From: Thalassobacterium sedimentorum
GTDB taxonomy: Bacteria; Verrucomicrobiota; Verrucomicrobiia; Opitutales; Coraliomargaritaceae
Direction of reading: 5' to 3'
Assembly: GCF_031127905.1 (NCBI RefSeq)
Contig: NZ_JARXIC010000001.1
Span: 62,001-126,000, forward strand
DNA: 64,000 nt
The notes below the pieces were generated by a model. It was not told where the DNA came from, did not search any database, and saw nothing but the letters and a program-made list of their open reading frames with translations. The translations under genes were made by a program, and so were the position numbers. Within the stretch, counting starts at the first letter, position 1, and each line of letters opens with the position of its first letter. Positions 54,149 through 63,178 of the stretch are shown one piece after another.

Positions 54149-56386
54149 ATGAATTCATTGACACAGCTCGCAATGGGCAGCTCCCAGGATGCACTCTGGG
54201 CCCTCTGTTTCGCGGTCGGCGCCGGTTGCTTGCTTACGGTGCTCTCGCGCCGCTTACAATTGCCCACCATCGTCCTACTACTACTGGGGGGCTTTGCTCT
54301 AGGCCCGGAAGGTCTGGAGCTACTGGACCCCAATGCCTTGGGCGACTTACTGCCGATGATCGTCTCACTGGCAGTGGGATTGATCCTGTTCGAAGGCGCA
54401 CTCACGCTGGACTTAAAAGAGTTTAAAGAAACTTCAACCGTCATCAAGCGCCTGCTCACCGTGGGGGTGCTCATTACCTGGCTCGGCTCTGGTTTGACCG
54501 CCTATCTGGTCTTTGATACCTCACCGGCCTTTGCCCTGCTGATGGGCAGCTTGATTATCGTGACCGGGCCCACAGTGATCGTCCCCCTGCTGCGCCGGAT
54601 TCGGGTGCAACAGAAACTGGGTAGCATCCTCCACTGGGAAGGTGTGTTAATTGATACGATCGGAGTATTCACCGCGATTCTCTGTTTTGAATGGGTCGTG
54701 GAAGGCGGCGGCGCAGTCGCCATTCCGAGCTTCCTATTACGCGTGGCCAGTGGTGCCGCGATCGGCTTTATTGGCGGCTACTCCATCTACTGGATGATGA
54801 AAAAGCACTGGGTGCCGGATAACATCGCCAATGCCTTCGCACTCGCCAGCGCCATGCTGATCTTTGGGGCCACCGAACTCATTAAGCCAGAGGCCGGCCT
54901 ACTATCGGTCACGATTGCGGGCATGATTGTCGGCATCAAAAAACCGCGCCAGTTACGTGAGATAAAAGCCTTCAAAGCGGAAATCGTCGACCTACTGATC
55001 GGCATGCTGTTTCTGCTATTAGTAGCGCGCCTGGAGCTCCAACAATTCATCGACTTCTTTACCATGGGAGGCGGCTGGGTCCTCTTTTCGGTGATCCTGA
55101 TCATCCGCCCGATCAGTATCGCAGCCTCGGCATGGGGCACACCGCTCAATATCCGGGAAAAAGCGCTGCTCAGTTGGGTGGCTCCCCGGGGCGTGGTCGC
55201 CGCCTCGATGGCCTCACTCTTCGCCTTGAGCCTCAGCCACAATGACAATCCGGTCGGTGATCCGGCGCTATTGGAATCATTCGTCTATTCAGTGATCTGC
55301 GCCACAGTATTGATCCAAGGCTTGTCTGCAGGATTATTTGCTAAGATGCTGGGCCTCCAGCGCCCCGCTCCCAATGACTGGGTGATCATCGGCGCCCATC
55401 ATTTTGGACGCGAACTGGCGCGTAAACTGATGCGCCAGGATGAGCAACACGTATTGCTACTCGATACCAATGCCCGCAATATTGCACTCGCCAAAAAAGA
55501 AGGCCTGCCCGCCCTACTGCGCGATGGCATGGAAGCCGAGAAACTCTACGAAGAAGAACAGGCGCTCTTTGGCGCAGGTTACGTGCTCGCATTGACCGAT
55601 AACATCGAATTAAACCAAATCCTAATGCAACGCTGGGGTGAAGTGCTGGATAACGAAAAAGTCTTTGGCTGGATCCCATTGGACAGCCCCACCACCGAGG
55701 ATCAACTGACCGGACAGTCAGTATTTGGCGACCTATCACGCCCCGCCGTAATTGGCAGTGAACTACTACAGGGCGAAAGTAATTTCGAAACAGTGCTGTG
55801 GGAAGAGGGCAAAAGCCTCGCCTCCGGCGACTGGCACCCGCTCTTTATCCGACGTGGTAAACAACTCAAAGCCGTGCCCCACGACGCCAGCCTAAAAGAA
55901 ATTGTGAAAACAGAAGACGAAGTTATATGCCTGCGCCGTTCCGAGGGATTCCTAATGCGTGCACTCCACAGTGGTGGCTTACTACGACTCGAATGCGATA
56001 GCATCGAGAGTCTCTATCAACAACTCGCACGCATCGCCAACGAACATGTACCCGCAATTTCAGAGGAAAAAGTACTCGCTGATCTAGCCGAGCAGGGCCG
56101 AGTCTTCCCAGCTTTTCTCGGACATGGGATCGCGATACCACATGTGTATTGCGACGATCTTGATTACCGTATCTGTTTTGTCGCTCAGCTCAATGAAGGC
56201 CTAACCATACCAGGACAAAGTGAAGCAATCGACTATGTATTCTTCATAATCAGCCCCAAGGGTGATAGTGAAGGCCACTTAGCCACGCTGGCCGATATTG
56301 CCAAAACCTGCCGAACTGAACGCTTGCGCAAACAAATTAAGAGCGCTGAATCCGTAGATGAAGTGATTGTCGCAATCAGTGGATAG
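54149..56386 (+). CDS. Cation/proton antiporter fused to TrkA-N and PTS EIIA-type domains
   Basis: 745 residues in three parts. Residues ~10-400 are a CPA1-type sodium/proton exchanger membrane domain with 12 or 13 helices, including a GPTVIVPLL motif and GLLSVTIAGMIVGI. From D410 a TrkA-N Rossmann domain follows, with the unusual nucleotide loop GAHHFGREL in place of GxGxxG (about 414-422), then a linker. From about 600 to the end is a PTS EIIA type-2 domain with the conserved phosphorylatable His at 665 in GHGIAIPHV. Antiporter-TrkA fusions are common; adding an EIIA is rarer. It suggests activity controlled by nucleotide (NAD/AMP type) and perhaps by phosphotransfer. No PTS gene is in the window. 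It is likely co-transcribed with cysE 48 bp upstream. Confidence 0.9.
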   Translation: MNSLTQLAMGSSQDALWALCFAVGAGCLLTVLSRRLQLPTIVLLLLGGFALGPEGLELLDPNALGDLLPMIVSLAVGLILFEGALTLDLKEFKETSTVIKRLLTVGVLITWLGSGLTAYLVFDTSPAFALLMGSLIIVTGPTVIVPLLRRIRVQQKLGSILHWEGVLIDTIGVFTAILCFEWVVEGGGAVAIPSFLLRVASGAAIGFIGGYSIYWMMKKHWVPDNIANAFALASAMLIFGATELIKPEAGLLSVTIAGMIVGIKKPRQLREIKAFKAEIVDLLIGMLFLLLVARLELQQFIDFFTMGGGWVLFSVILIIRPISIAASAWGTPLNIREKALLSWVAPRGVVAASMASLFALSLSHNDNPVGDPALLESFVYSVICATVLIQGLSAGLFAKMLGLQRPAPNDWVIIGAHHFGRELARKLMRQDEQHVLLLDTNARNIALAKKEGLPALLRDGMEAEKLYEEEQALFGAGYVLALTDNIELNQILMQRWGEVLDNEKVFGWIPLDSPTTEDQLTGQSVFGDLSRPAVIGSELLQGESNFETVLWEEGKSLASGDWHPLFIRRGKQLKAVPHDASLKEIVKTEDEVICLRRSEGFLMRALHSGGLLRLECDSIESLYQQLARIANEHVPAISEEKVLADLAEQGRVFPAFLGHGIAIPHVYCDDLDYRICFVAQLNEGLTIPGQSEAIDYVFFIISPKGDSEGHLATLADIAKTCRTERLRKQIKSAESVDEVIVAISG

Positions 56387-56553
56387 TCAAAATCGCTTAG
56401 ATCAGGTCCTCAGTGCGTGGCCAGGGCGAACAAAGACTGAATCGAATTCAAAAGCCTTGATAATTACCGGCGCTTAGAGCGTGTCTATCAGAATCGGACG
56501 CATCGGCGATGTATCCCGACCTAAAGACTCAGACAGATTAATCGAAAAATGCT

Positions 56554-58467
56554 TTAATACGCGCGTCCAGTCTTGTTCTCAAAGTAATTGATAAATGCCT
56601 TATTCACAGTCGCTGTACCACCGGGAGTGGGGTAATTACCAGTAAAATACCAATCCCCATTGTGCGCAGGAATGGCTTCACGCATTTTCTCAACAGGTAG
56701 GAAAACAATTTCCAACTCGCCCTGCCATGGCACATTTCTCGGATACACAAGCTCTGCGATCTTGGCAGATATCTGCTCATCAGTGTAACGATCATATAAA
56801 CGCTTCACATGATTCACCATTTCACCTGCTGGTGAATCGGCCTGAGCAAGGCAGTCTTGATACACCTCTTGCAGTAGATGACTGCATCCTTCGTCCTTCA
56901 GCAGGGCAACCGTAGCCTTGAATGCAATAAATTTCCCGAGCTCAGACATATCGATACCATAGCAATCCGGGTAGCGAATCTGTGGCGCAGTCGAGGCCAC
57001 AACGATCTTGCGCGGTTTTGTACGACTCAGAATCTTAAGAATGGACTCTTTTAAAGTGGTCCCACGGACGATCGAATCATCGATACACACCAAGCAGTCC
57101 TTTTCTTGAACCACTCCGTAAGTAATATCATAAACATGCGAAACAAGCTTAGCGCGCCCTTCCTCCTGAGAAATAAATGTGCGTAATTTTATATCCTTAT
57201 GAGCGATTTTCTCGCCTCTAGGCCAATTGCCCATGATGAGTTCATCAATCAAATCTGCATCCAGCGTTCCGTTGGCTTGCGCCGCCAATAGGGAATCACG
57301 CACTTCTTTACGTCGATGTAAGCGCACCGAGTCCAATAAACCGTAATAAGCAACCTCGGCCGTATTCGGCACAAAGCTGAATACACTATCTGCAAAATTA
57401 TTATCAATTGCAGCAACCACTTGCTCCAAGAGTGCACCTCCCAAGGCCTTACGCTCATTATAAATATCGGCATCATTGCCTCGAGAGAAATAAATACGCT
57501 CAAAAGAGCATGGGGTAATCGGACGTGGATCTGTGAAACGTTCACTGTAAATCGTGCCGTCCCTTTTTACTACAGTAGCACACCCCGGCTCCACTTCACG
57601 CACATTCTCGATCGGTTGATCAAAAATGGTCATCAACGCCACCCGTTCGGATGCAAAAGCAATAACTTCGTCGTTTTGAAAATAAAAACACGGGCGGATG
57701 CCTTGAGGATCACGCATGACAAAGCTGTCCCCATTCCCAATCAATCCGGCAATCGCATATCCACCGTCCCAATTCGAAGCAGCATGCTTCAGAATACGAA
57801 TGGGATCAAGCTCTTGACTAATAATACTCGGGATCTGCGCGCCTTCAACATTCTGATCGCGCATTTTGTGATAGATGGCATCGTGCGCTTCATCGAGATG
57901 GAAGCCAACCTCTTCCAATACCGCCTGTGTATCCGTACCAAAAATGGGATGCTGCCCACGATTAATCAAATCTGCATTCAAGTCCTTCTCATTAGTAATC
58001 GTGAAATTACCTGCTAGCATCAAATTCTTGGTCGGCCAATTGGACTGCCTGACATAGGGATGGCAGCTATTCGATGAATAAACGCCCGAAGTGCCATAAC
58101 GAAGGTGCCCGAGCAATATTTCCCCACCAAAATCAAAATTGTCTTTAACCGTCTGTGGGAACTCGGGATGAATGACCCCCTTATCGACCATTTTCTGATA
58201 AGCTTTGAGCTGCCCCTTAAAAATACGCGCCAGAGAATTATGCTTAATGGTGCGTTCACGCGCCATATATTGCTGCCCTGGAGCCACATCAAGCTTCACA
58301 CAACCAATCCCAGCACCATCCTGACCACGATTATGCTGTTTCTCCATCAGAAGAAATAGCTGATTAAACCCATACAAAGGCGTATTATATTTCTCTTGGT
58401 AGTAAGAAATAGGCTTCAAAAGGCGGATCATTGCGATCCCGCATTCGTGCTTTAAAAAATCGCTCAT
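56554..58467 (-). CDS. purF: Amidophosphoribosyltransferase, long form
   Basis: PurF converts PRPP and glutamine to phosphoribosylamine, the first step of purine synthesis. From ATG 58467 it has 637 residues; the frame extends to 58530. The Ntn-type nucleophile Cys is C9 in KHECGIAMI, exposed after a short propeptide is removed, as in classical PurF. The glutaminase domain (about 9-270) contains the LLGHLRYGTSGVYSSNSCHP block; the phosphoribosyltransferase part contains the PRPP loop CIDDSIVRGTTLKESIL (about 476-492). The length exceeds the ~500 residues of E. coli PurF; the long form occurs in Bacteroidetes and relatives and has extra segments. It stands as a single gene. Confidence 0.95.
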   Translation of the reverse strand: MSDFLKHECGIAMIRLLKPISYYQEKYNTPLYGFNQLFLLMEKQHNRGQDGAGIGCVKLDVAPGQQYMARERTIKHNSLARIFKGQLKAYQKMVDKGVIHPEFPQTVKDNFDFGGEILLGHLRYGTSGVYSSNSCHPYVRQSNWPTKNLMLAGNFTITNEKDLNADLINRGQHPIFGTDTQAVLEEVGFHLDEAHDAIYHKMRDQNVEGAQIPSIISQELDPIRILKHAASNWDGGYAIAGLIGNGDSFVMRDPQGIRPCFYFQNDEVIAFASERVALMTIFDQPIENVREVEPGCATVVKRDGTIYSERFTDPRPITPCSFERIYFSRGNDADIYNERKALGGALLEQVVAAIDNNFADSVFSFVPNTAEVAYYGLLDSVRLHRRKEVRDSLLAAQANGTLDADLIDELIMGNWPRGEKIAHKDIKLRTFISQEEGRAKLVSHVYDITYGVVQEKDCLVCIDDSIVRGTTLKESILKILSRTKPRKIVVASTAPQIRYPDCYGIDMSELGKFIAFKATVALLKDEGCSHLLQEVYQDCLAQADSPAGEMVNHVKRLYDRYTDEQISAKIAELVYPRNVPWQGELEIVFLPVEKMREAIPAHNGDWYFTGNYPTPGGTATVNKAFINYFENKTGRAY

Positions 58468-58554
58468 AAGAGGAAAAAGACAGTCGCTAAAAGTGGCTAG
58501 TGGAGAGGTTGGCGAGAGCTTACGTTTCAATTCGGTTACGCATGCACAGACAAG

Positions 58555-59502
58555 CTATATTTCCCCAATCGGTGCGCTTTTCTCTTCAGAAATGTCCTGT
58601 CCAGATAAGCCTCGATTCATAATATGTTCTCTATTCGCGGGTTCCACATGCACCAAAACCTTAGATACCTCCGGATGTTTTTCACACATTTGCCTTTTAA
58701 CCGCCCGCGCGATGGCATGCCCTGCCTCCACAGAGATCTCTGGATCCACCTGCAAATGTAGATCCACCTCGTAAAGGTCGCCGACACGACGTACTCTAAA
58801 GTCATGATAGGCCACCGCTCCCTGAATTGGTAAAATATGTTCGCGAAGATCTTCAACAATTTCACGTTCAGGAGCCGCGTCCAATAAATCAGAACACGCC
58901 CGCAAAAAGATTTTCGTCGATTCGAAGATCAAATAGCCCCCCAGCACCAGTGTCACCGCATCGTCTAGAAATGCCCAGTTTTCCCCGCCCAACCAGACAC
59001 CAATCAGCGCGATTACCACTCCCAGCGAGGAGAGACTATCCATGCGATGATGCCACGCATTAGCCATGAGCAAATCCGATTTCAAGCGCCGAGCCACGTG
59101 CCGAGTCCACCAAAATAGTGCTTCTTTGAGCACCAATGAAACAAATGCCAGAAGCACTGCATCACCTGCCTTCGGTGCCCCAAATCCACTGCGATAGTCT
59201 ATTAATGCCGTCACCACCAGCCCCAGCGAAAAAAGCAACAACATGCCACCGACACAAAACTTGGCAAAACTAGCAAACTTGTGATGCCCGTAGTGATGAT
59301 TCTCATCCTCCGGCTTACTCGCCAACGAAAGTCCCACCAATACCGCAATATCTGTCAACAGATCGAGTAGACTATGCGCTCCATCAGCGAGCAAGGCCTT
59401 GGACTGCAAGGCCCAGCCGCCAAAAACCTTAATACAACCAATGATCAGATTAAGAAATAAACCGATCCACGTAATTTGCGTCGCAGTGCTTTTGAGTGAC
59501 AT
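58555..59502 (-). CDS. FieF/MamM-like CDF cation efflux protein
   Basis: A second cation diffusion facilitator, about 315 residues from ATG 59502 (the frame is open to 59589, but SLKSTATQITWIGLFLNLIIG is the better start). The six-helix domain carries both metal-site patterns: LLADGAHSLLDLLTD in helix II (Asp and Asp-rich, as in FieF) and NAWHHRMDSLSSLG in helix V. The C-terminal cytosolic domain (about 215-315) contains AYHDFRVRRVGDLYEVDLHLQ, the conserved dimerising fold. It lacks the His-rich loop of the DmeF-like protein at 33865 and probably exports Fe2+, Zn2+ or Mn2+ with proton exchange. It is encoded 87 bp after the end of purF's start, convergent to nothing. Confidence 0.92.
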   Translation of the reverse strand: MSLKSTATQITWIGLFLNLIIGCIKVFGGWALQSKALLADGAHSLLDLLTDIAVLVGLSLASKPEDENHHYGHHKFASFAKFCVGGMLLLFSLGLVVTALIDYRSGFGAPKAGDAVLLAFVSLVLKEALFWWTRHVARRLKSDLLMANAWHHRMDSLSSLGVVIALIGVWLGGENWAFLDDAVTLVLGGYLIFESTKIFLRACSDLLDAAPEREIVEDLREHILPIQGAVAYHDFRVRRVGDLYEVDLHLQVDPEISVEAGHAIARAVKRQMCEKHPEVSKVLVHVEPANREHIMNRGLSGQDISEEKSAPIGEI

Positions 59503-59771
59503 GGTGATGCTTAAGTTTGATACGCTTGCGCTGAATCGATTGAATAGATAACTGCAGATCCAATAGTGCTTGAATAAATGAGCATGCACGATGATCCAAG
59601 CATTGAATCACACAGAATTTTCCAGCACACACATTGACGCCTCCAAATATCAGAAATTTTCACGCTTGGAGATTACGCTTTATTTGATATGCCACTTATC
59701 AGGAATATACACCCCCATTGCCCCCAAGTTAGCGCCTCTAAGTGCTCACGTAGCTATTTTTTTCTCAGCCC

Positions 59772-60173
59772 ATGCCCAATCATTCAGATAGCCTCGAGCT
59801 TCCAGGCCTACGCGCCTCCGTAGACCGGCTCGTATACTACAACGACAAACAACAATTACCTAGCGACGCCCCACACGCTTTTATCTATTTTATCACAATC
59901 ACCAACCTATCCAGTGTTACAGTCTCCTTATGCGGCCGTCGTTGGGTGCTGCGTGAAACCAGCGGGCACCAGCAAGTCATTGAAGGTGAAGGCATCGTCG
60001 GCAAAGAGCCCACGCTCGCTCCCGGCGAACATTTTAGCTATAACAGCTATCATATGACTCACTGCGACTGTACAGCCAACGGTTCTTTTCACGGGGTTGA
60101 CAGCGAAGGACGCGCCATACATTGCCGCATACCTGAATTTGATATGAAAATTACGCCTACAGACGAATCATGA
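59772..60173 (+). CDS. apaG: ApaG protein
   Basis: 133 residues, the ApaG fold (fibronectin-like beta sandwich): a VDRLVYYNDKQ strand, a FIYFITITNLSSVTVSLCGRRW core, EGEGIVGKEPTLAPGEHFSYNSY, then a C-terminal half with GSFHGVDSEG. ApaG was named as a cobalt/magnesium efflux associated protein and lies with apaH in enterics; its molecular function is not settled. It overlaps the next gene by four bases (ATGA), so translation is coupled to the metallo-beta-lactamase protein. The ATG at 59772 gives the expected length. Confidence 0.93.
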   Translation: MPNHSDSLELPGLRASVDRLVYYNDKQQLPSDAPHAFIYFITITNLSSVTVSLCGRRWVLRETSGHQQVIEGEGIVGKEPTLAPGEHFSYNSYHMTHCDCTANGSFHGVDSEGRAIHCRIPEFDMKITPTDES

Positions 60174-61528
60174 AGTTAACCGACCTAAACCGCCACGGCG
60201 AGATCGGCGCGAACTCTATGTTCGTGCAACTCGGCAGCTTTAACATCCTGATCGACTCAGGCCTACATCCTAAAAAAATGGGCTACGACGCCCTTCCCGA
60301 GTTCGAGCCGATTGAGAATATCGATCTAGACCTGATTGTACTGACTCACTGTCACTTGGATCACCTCGGTTCGATGCCGATAGTCACTGCCCATAATCCG
60401 CAGACTCCCGTAATCACCGCGGCCCCCAATGTGACGCTCGCCCCTCGCATGCTACGCAATTCGATTAATGTGATGAAACGCCAGCGCGAGGAACATGGAA
60501 TTGCAGAATATCCACTCTTTCTACACCGTGACGTCGCTCAATTCACAAAGCAATTGACCGTTCAAAGGTTTGGACGCGGCGAGATCTACACAAAGGGCAA
60601 AGAACAAATCGAAGTAGTATTGCATTCCTCTGGCCATGTCGCCGGAGCCGCCGCAGTCGAGCTCATTTACCAAGGACGCCGTATCGTCTTTTCTGGCGAC
60701 GTACTCTTCGATGCACAACGCACCTTGCCTGGCGCCTCGCTGCCAATGGGCACTGTTGACACACTGATTCTCGAAACCACCCGAGGTGCCAAGGGCCGCG
60801 AAGCTGAAAGAAGCCGCGACTCTGAAATCAATCATTTGATCACACAAATCAGAACTATACTTGAGCGTGGTGGTAGCTGCCTAATCCCGGTCTTCGCCCT
60901 CGGTCGCATGCAAGAAATGTTCAAAATCATCTACGACGCACGTAATGCGGGACATCTACCGAAGACCCCAATACACGCTGCCGGGCTCGGCATGGCCATT
61001 TGTGAGTACTTCGATAAAATCCGCAAGGAAACACGCCTGCTTGATTTCGATATCAACATTTTGGAGAAAATGAACGTCCGAGCCATCGACCTCAATATGC
61101 GCCCGGGCCGAGACCTGCCCCGTAAAGGCATCTACCTCGTAAGCAGTGGCATGATGGTCGAACATACGCCTTCTTATAAAATAGCAGCCTCGTTATTGCC
61201 ACATTCAAATAATGGACTGTGCTTCGTAGGTTACTGTGATCCTGACTCCCCCGGAGGGCAGCTACTGGAACAACGCGACAATGCGACCTTCTTTTTCGAC
61301 GCACTCGATTACAGTGCCCCAATACGTGCCAGTATTGATCAATTTGACCTGAGCGGCCATGCTGATCGCCGCGAATTAATCGAATACGCGGAACAAGCTA
61401 CAGCCCGTGTGATTATACTCACTCATGGCGATCAAATCGCCCGCGACTGGTTCGCGCAAGAACTCACCTCAGCGCTTCCCGATACAAAAGTCCTCGACCC
61501 CGAGCCACTAACAGAGTATTCAATTTAG
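60170..61528 (+). CDS. Beta-CASP metallo-beta-lactamase RNase-type protein
   Basis: 452 residues with a metallo-beta-lactamase core and an inserted beta-CASP domain. Motif 2 is THCHLDHLG (about 59-67), motif 3 SSGHVAGAAAVEL and motif 4 FSGD; the beta-CASP motifs appear as LETTRGAK (motif A), an HTPSYKIA-type block, and LTHGDQIA with the preceding DLSGHADRREL. Such proteins are mostly RNA nucleases or 3' processing factors of the CPSF-73 family; bacterial ones of this length are usually cytosolic RNases of the KH-less YSH1 type. It overlaps apaG by four bases and is followed in 9 bp by a small protein gene, so the three form an operon. Confidence 0.93.
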   Translation: MKLTDLNRHGEIGANSMFVQLGSFNILIDSGLHPKKMGYDALPEFEPIENIDLDLIVLTHCHLDHLGSMPIVTAHNPQTPVITAAPNVTLAPRMLRNSINVMKRQREEHGIAEYPLFLHRDVAQFTKQLTVQRFGRGEIYTKGKEQIEVVLHSSGHVAGAAAVELIYQGRRIVFSGDVLFDAQRTLPGASLPMGTVDTLILETTRGAKGREAERSRDSEINHLITQIRTILERGGSCLIPVFALGRMQEMFKIIYDARNAGHLPKTPIHAAGLGMAICEYFDKIRKETRLLDFDINILEKMNVRAIDLNMRPGRDLPRKGIYLVSSGMMVEHTPSYKIAASLLPHSNNGLCFVGYCDPDSPGGQLLEQRDNATFFFDALDYSAPIRASIDQFDLSGHADRRELIEYAEQATARVIILTHGDQIARDWFAQELTSALPDTKVLDPEPLTEYSI

Positions 61529-61537
61529 CTAATCTAG

Positions 61538-61930
61538 ATGAAATACGCATTGCAATTCATTCCCGAGCACAGACTAGTGATAGAAACCATAACTGGTGAT
61601 ATCACTCTGGAGGGTATGATCGAAAAGACTCAATCGCTGTTGTCACATCCAGACTATAATCGTCTATATTCTGGCCTAGTTGACCTGCGCAGTGCGGTCA
61701 CCCGTATATCCAAGGTCGAAATACTTGGCTTTGCTCAATTGATTGATACATCTGAGCAATTTGGCCATGCGCCTTGGGCAATTCTATGTGGAGACCCCAT
61801 GATTCAAGGCTTAAGCCAAGTGTTTCAAATGCGACAAACAAGCCCAGAGAGTATCGGAGTCTTTACTACAGTCGCTGATGCCGCCAAGTTTTTGGATCGC
61901 CCCATAATTCTCGAGCTTCTCAACGATTAA
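61538..61930 (+). CDS. Small protein of unknown function (STAS/SpoIIAA-like fold possible)
   Basis: 130 residues, cytosolic, with no signal or helix. The succession of short beta strands and helices (YALQFIPEHRLVIETITGD, then LYSGLVDLRSAV and ILGFAQLIDTSEQFGH) resembles the SpoIIAA/STAS-like single-domain fold seen in stand-alone proteins that carry the pattern IxGDITLEG. I cannot place it in a named family. It follows the beta-CASP gene by 9 bp and precedes an L,D-transpeptidase gene by 38 bp on the same strand, so it is probably part of the same operon. Its function is unknown. Confidence 0.7.
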   Translation: MKYALQFIPEHRLVIETITGDITLEGMIEKTQSLLSHPDYNRLYSGLVDLRSAVTRISKVEILGFAQLIDTSEQFGHAPWAILCGDPMIQGLSQVFQMRQTSPESIGVFTTVADAAKFLDRPIILELLND

Positions 61931-61968
61931 GAACCACTCTGAGCACCGCCCATCAAGCTATTATAGCC

Positions 61969-63066
61969 GTGCTCCGGCAACTGTTAAGCCTCGTCTGTCT
62001 AGCAATCCTGGCCTACGCAGCCTACCTGTGGCTGCCCCAGCACGCTGATACTTATGATCCCGCTCAAAGCCATGAGCAGGATCATGCAGAACAAGCATCG
62101 ACGCCCTCAGCTCCCAAACCGCCCACCTCCAAGCATCTTGAAAGGCCCAGCACGGCTCCCCTCCGAGCGCAATCAAAAACAAGCTCAGCTGCCCTTCCCC
62201 AGACACCAGGCCGGCCCATCGTAAATACATTAGAGCTACAAATGGCACTCGCACGTAAAGGCTTCTCCCCCGGCTCTATTGATGGAACCATCGGCACACA
62301 AACTCGACAGGCGATTCGTGCCTACCAAATTGCTCACAATCTATCTCCAACTGGGGAGTTTGATGTAGCTACGCAAGCAGTACTTCAGATTACCGACCCT
62401 ATCTACGACCTCGTGACTCTATCTCAGTCCCACTTTTCTCGTATCGATCCACCACCTCTTAGTTGGAAAGAACGTGCAACACGCTCACGCATGGCCTATT
62501 ACTCCATTCTCGAAATGCTGGCAGAAAGCTGCATGAGCGATCCAGACTTACTGCAGCAACTCAATCCAAACCTTGATTTCAATGCACTGCAAGCAGATGA
62601 CCGGATTCTCATCCCCAACATGGCCCCAGTGCAACTAAGCACACGTGCCGATTACCTGCAAATTTCACTATCCGAACGAACGCTACAAGCAATCGACTCT
62701 CAAGGTCGCATTCTATTTCACTGCCCAGTCAGCATTGCTCGGCGAGTGGATAAACGACCGAGTGGCGCCCTGCACGTAAAGGTCCTGGTAGAAAAGCCCA
62801 ACTACACCTTCAATCCTGCAATTCTCAGTAGTGCCGCAGCACGCGAAGGAATCACTCAAAAATTCGTTATCGAGCCCGGGCCCAATAACCCAGTAGGCAA
62901 TATCTGGATCGGCCTGAACCTCCCCAGCTACGGAATACACGGCACTCCAGAGCCAGAGAAAGTTGGGCGCACAGAATCAAGCGGCTGCTTTCGTCTTGCC
63001 AATTGGAATGCCCAAACCCTGATCGATCTTGTCGAAGTCGGAACGATGGTCCAGGTCACTCCCTAA
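61969..63066 (+). CDS. L,D-transpeptidase with peptidoglycan-binding domain
   Basis: 365 residues starting at GTG 61969. A membrane or signal segment (LLSLVCLAILAYAAYLWL, about 5-22) is followed by a Pro/Ala-rich linker (about 30-80), a PG_binding_1 domain (about 85-130, LQMALARKGFSPGSIDGTIG then TRQAIRAYQIAHNLSPTG), a LysM-like or middle region (about 160-220, containing LLQQLNPNLDF and DDRILIPN) and a YkuD catalytic domain (about 225-365). The catalytic set is intact: His at ~324 in YGIHGTPEPEK and Cys at ~340 in SSGCFRL. Such periplasmic enzymes make 3-3 cross-links or attach proteins to DAP-type peptidoglycan. It ends an operon with apaG and the beta-CASP gene. Confidence 0.93.
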   Translation: MLRQLLSLVCLAILAYAAYLWLPQHADTYDPAQSHEQDHAEQASTPSAPKPPTSKHLERPSTAPLRAQSKTSSAALPQTPGRPIVNTLELQMALARKGFSPGSIDGTIGTQTRQAIRAYQIAHNLSPTGEFDVATQAVLQITDPIYDLVTLSQSHFSRIDPPPLSWKERATRSRMAYYSILEMLAESCMSDPDLLQQLNPNLDFNALQADDRILIPNMAPVQLSTRADYLQISLSERTLQAIDSQGRILFHCPVSIARRVDKRPSGALHVKVLVEKPNYTFNPAILSSAAAREGITQKFVIEPGPNNPVGNIWIGLNLPSYGIHGTPEPEKVGRTESSGCFRLANWNAQTLIDLVEVGTMVQVTP

Positions 63067-63178
63067 TCCGACTCAAAGAGTCACCCACACCAAAACAGAC
63101 ACCTATCATCGCATAAGCTCCGATTGACTCATGATAGCAAGACAAGCGATATTCAGACTGAGCTTACAAACTAATATC

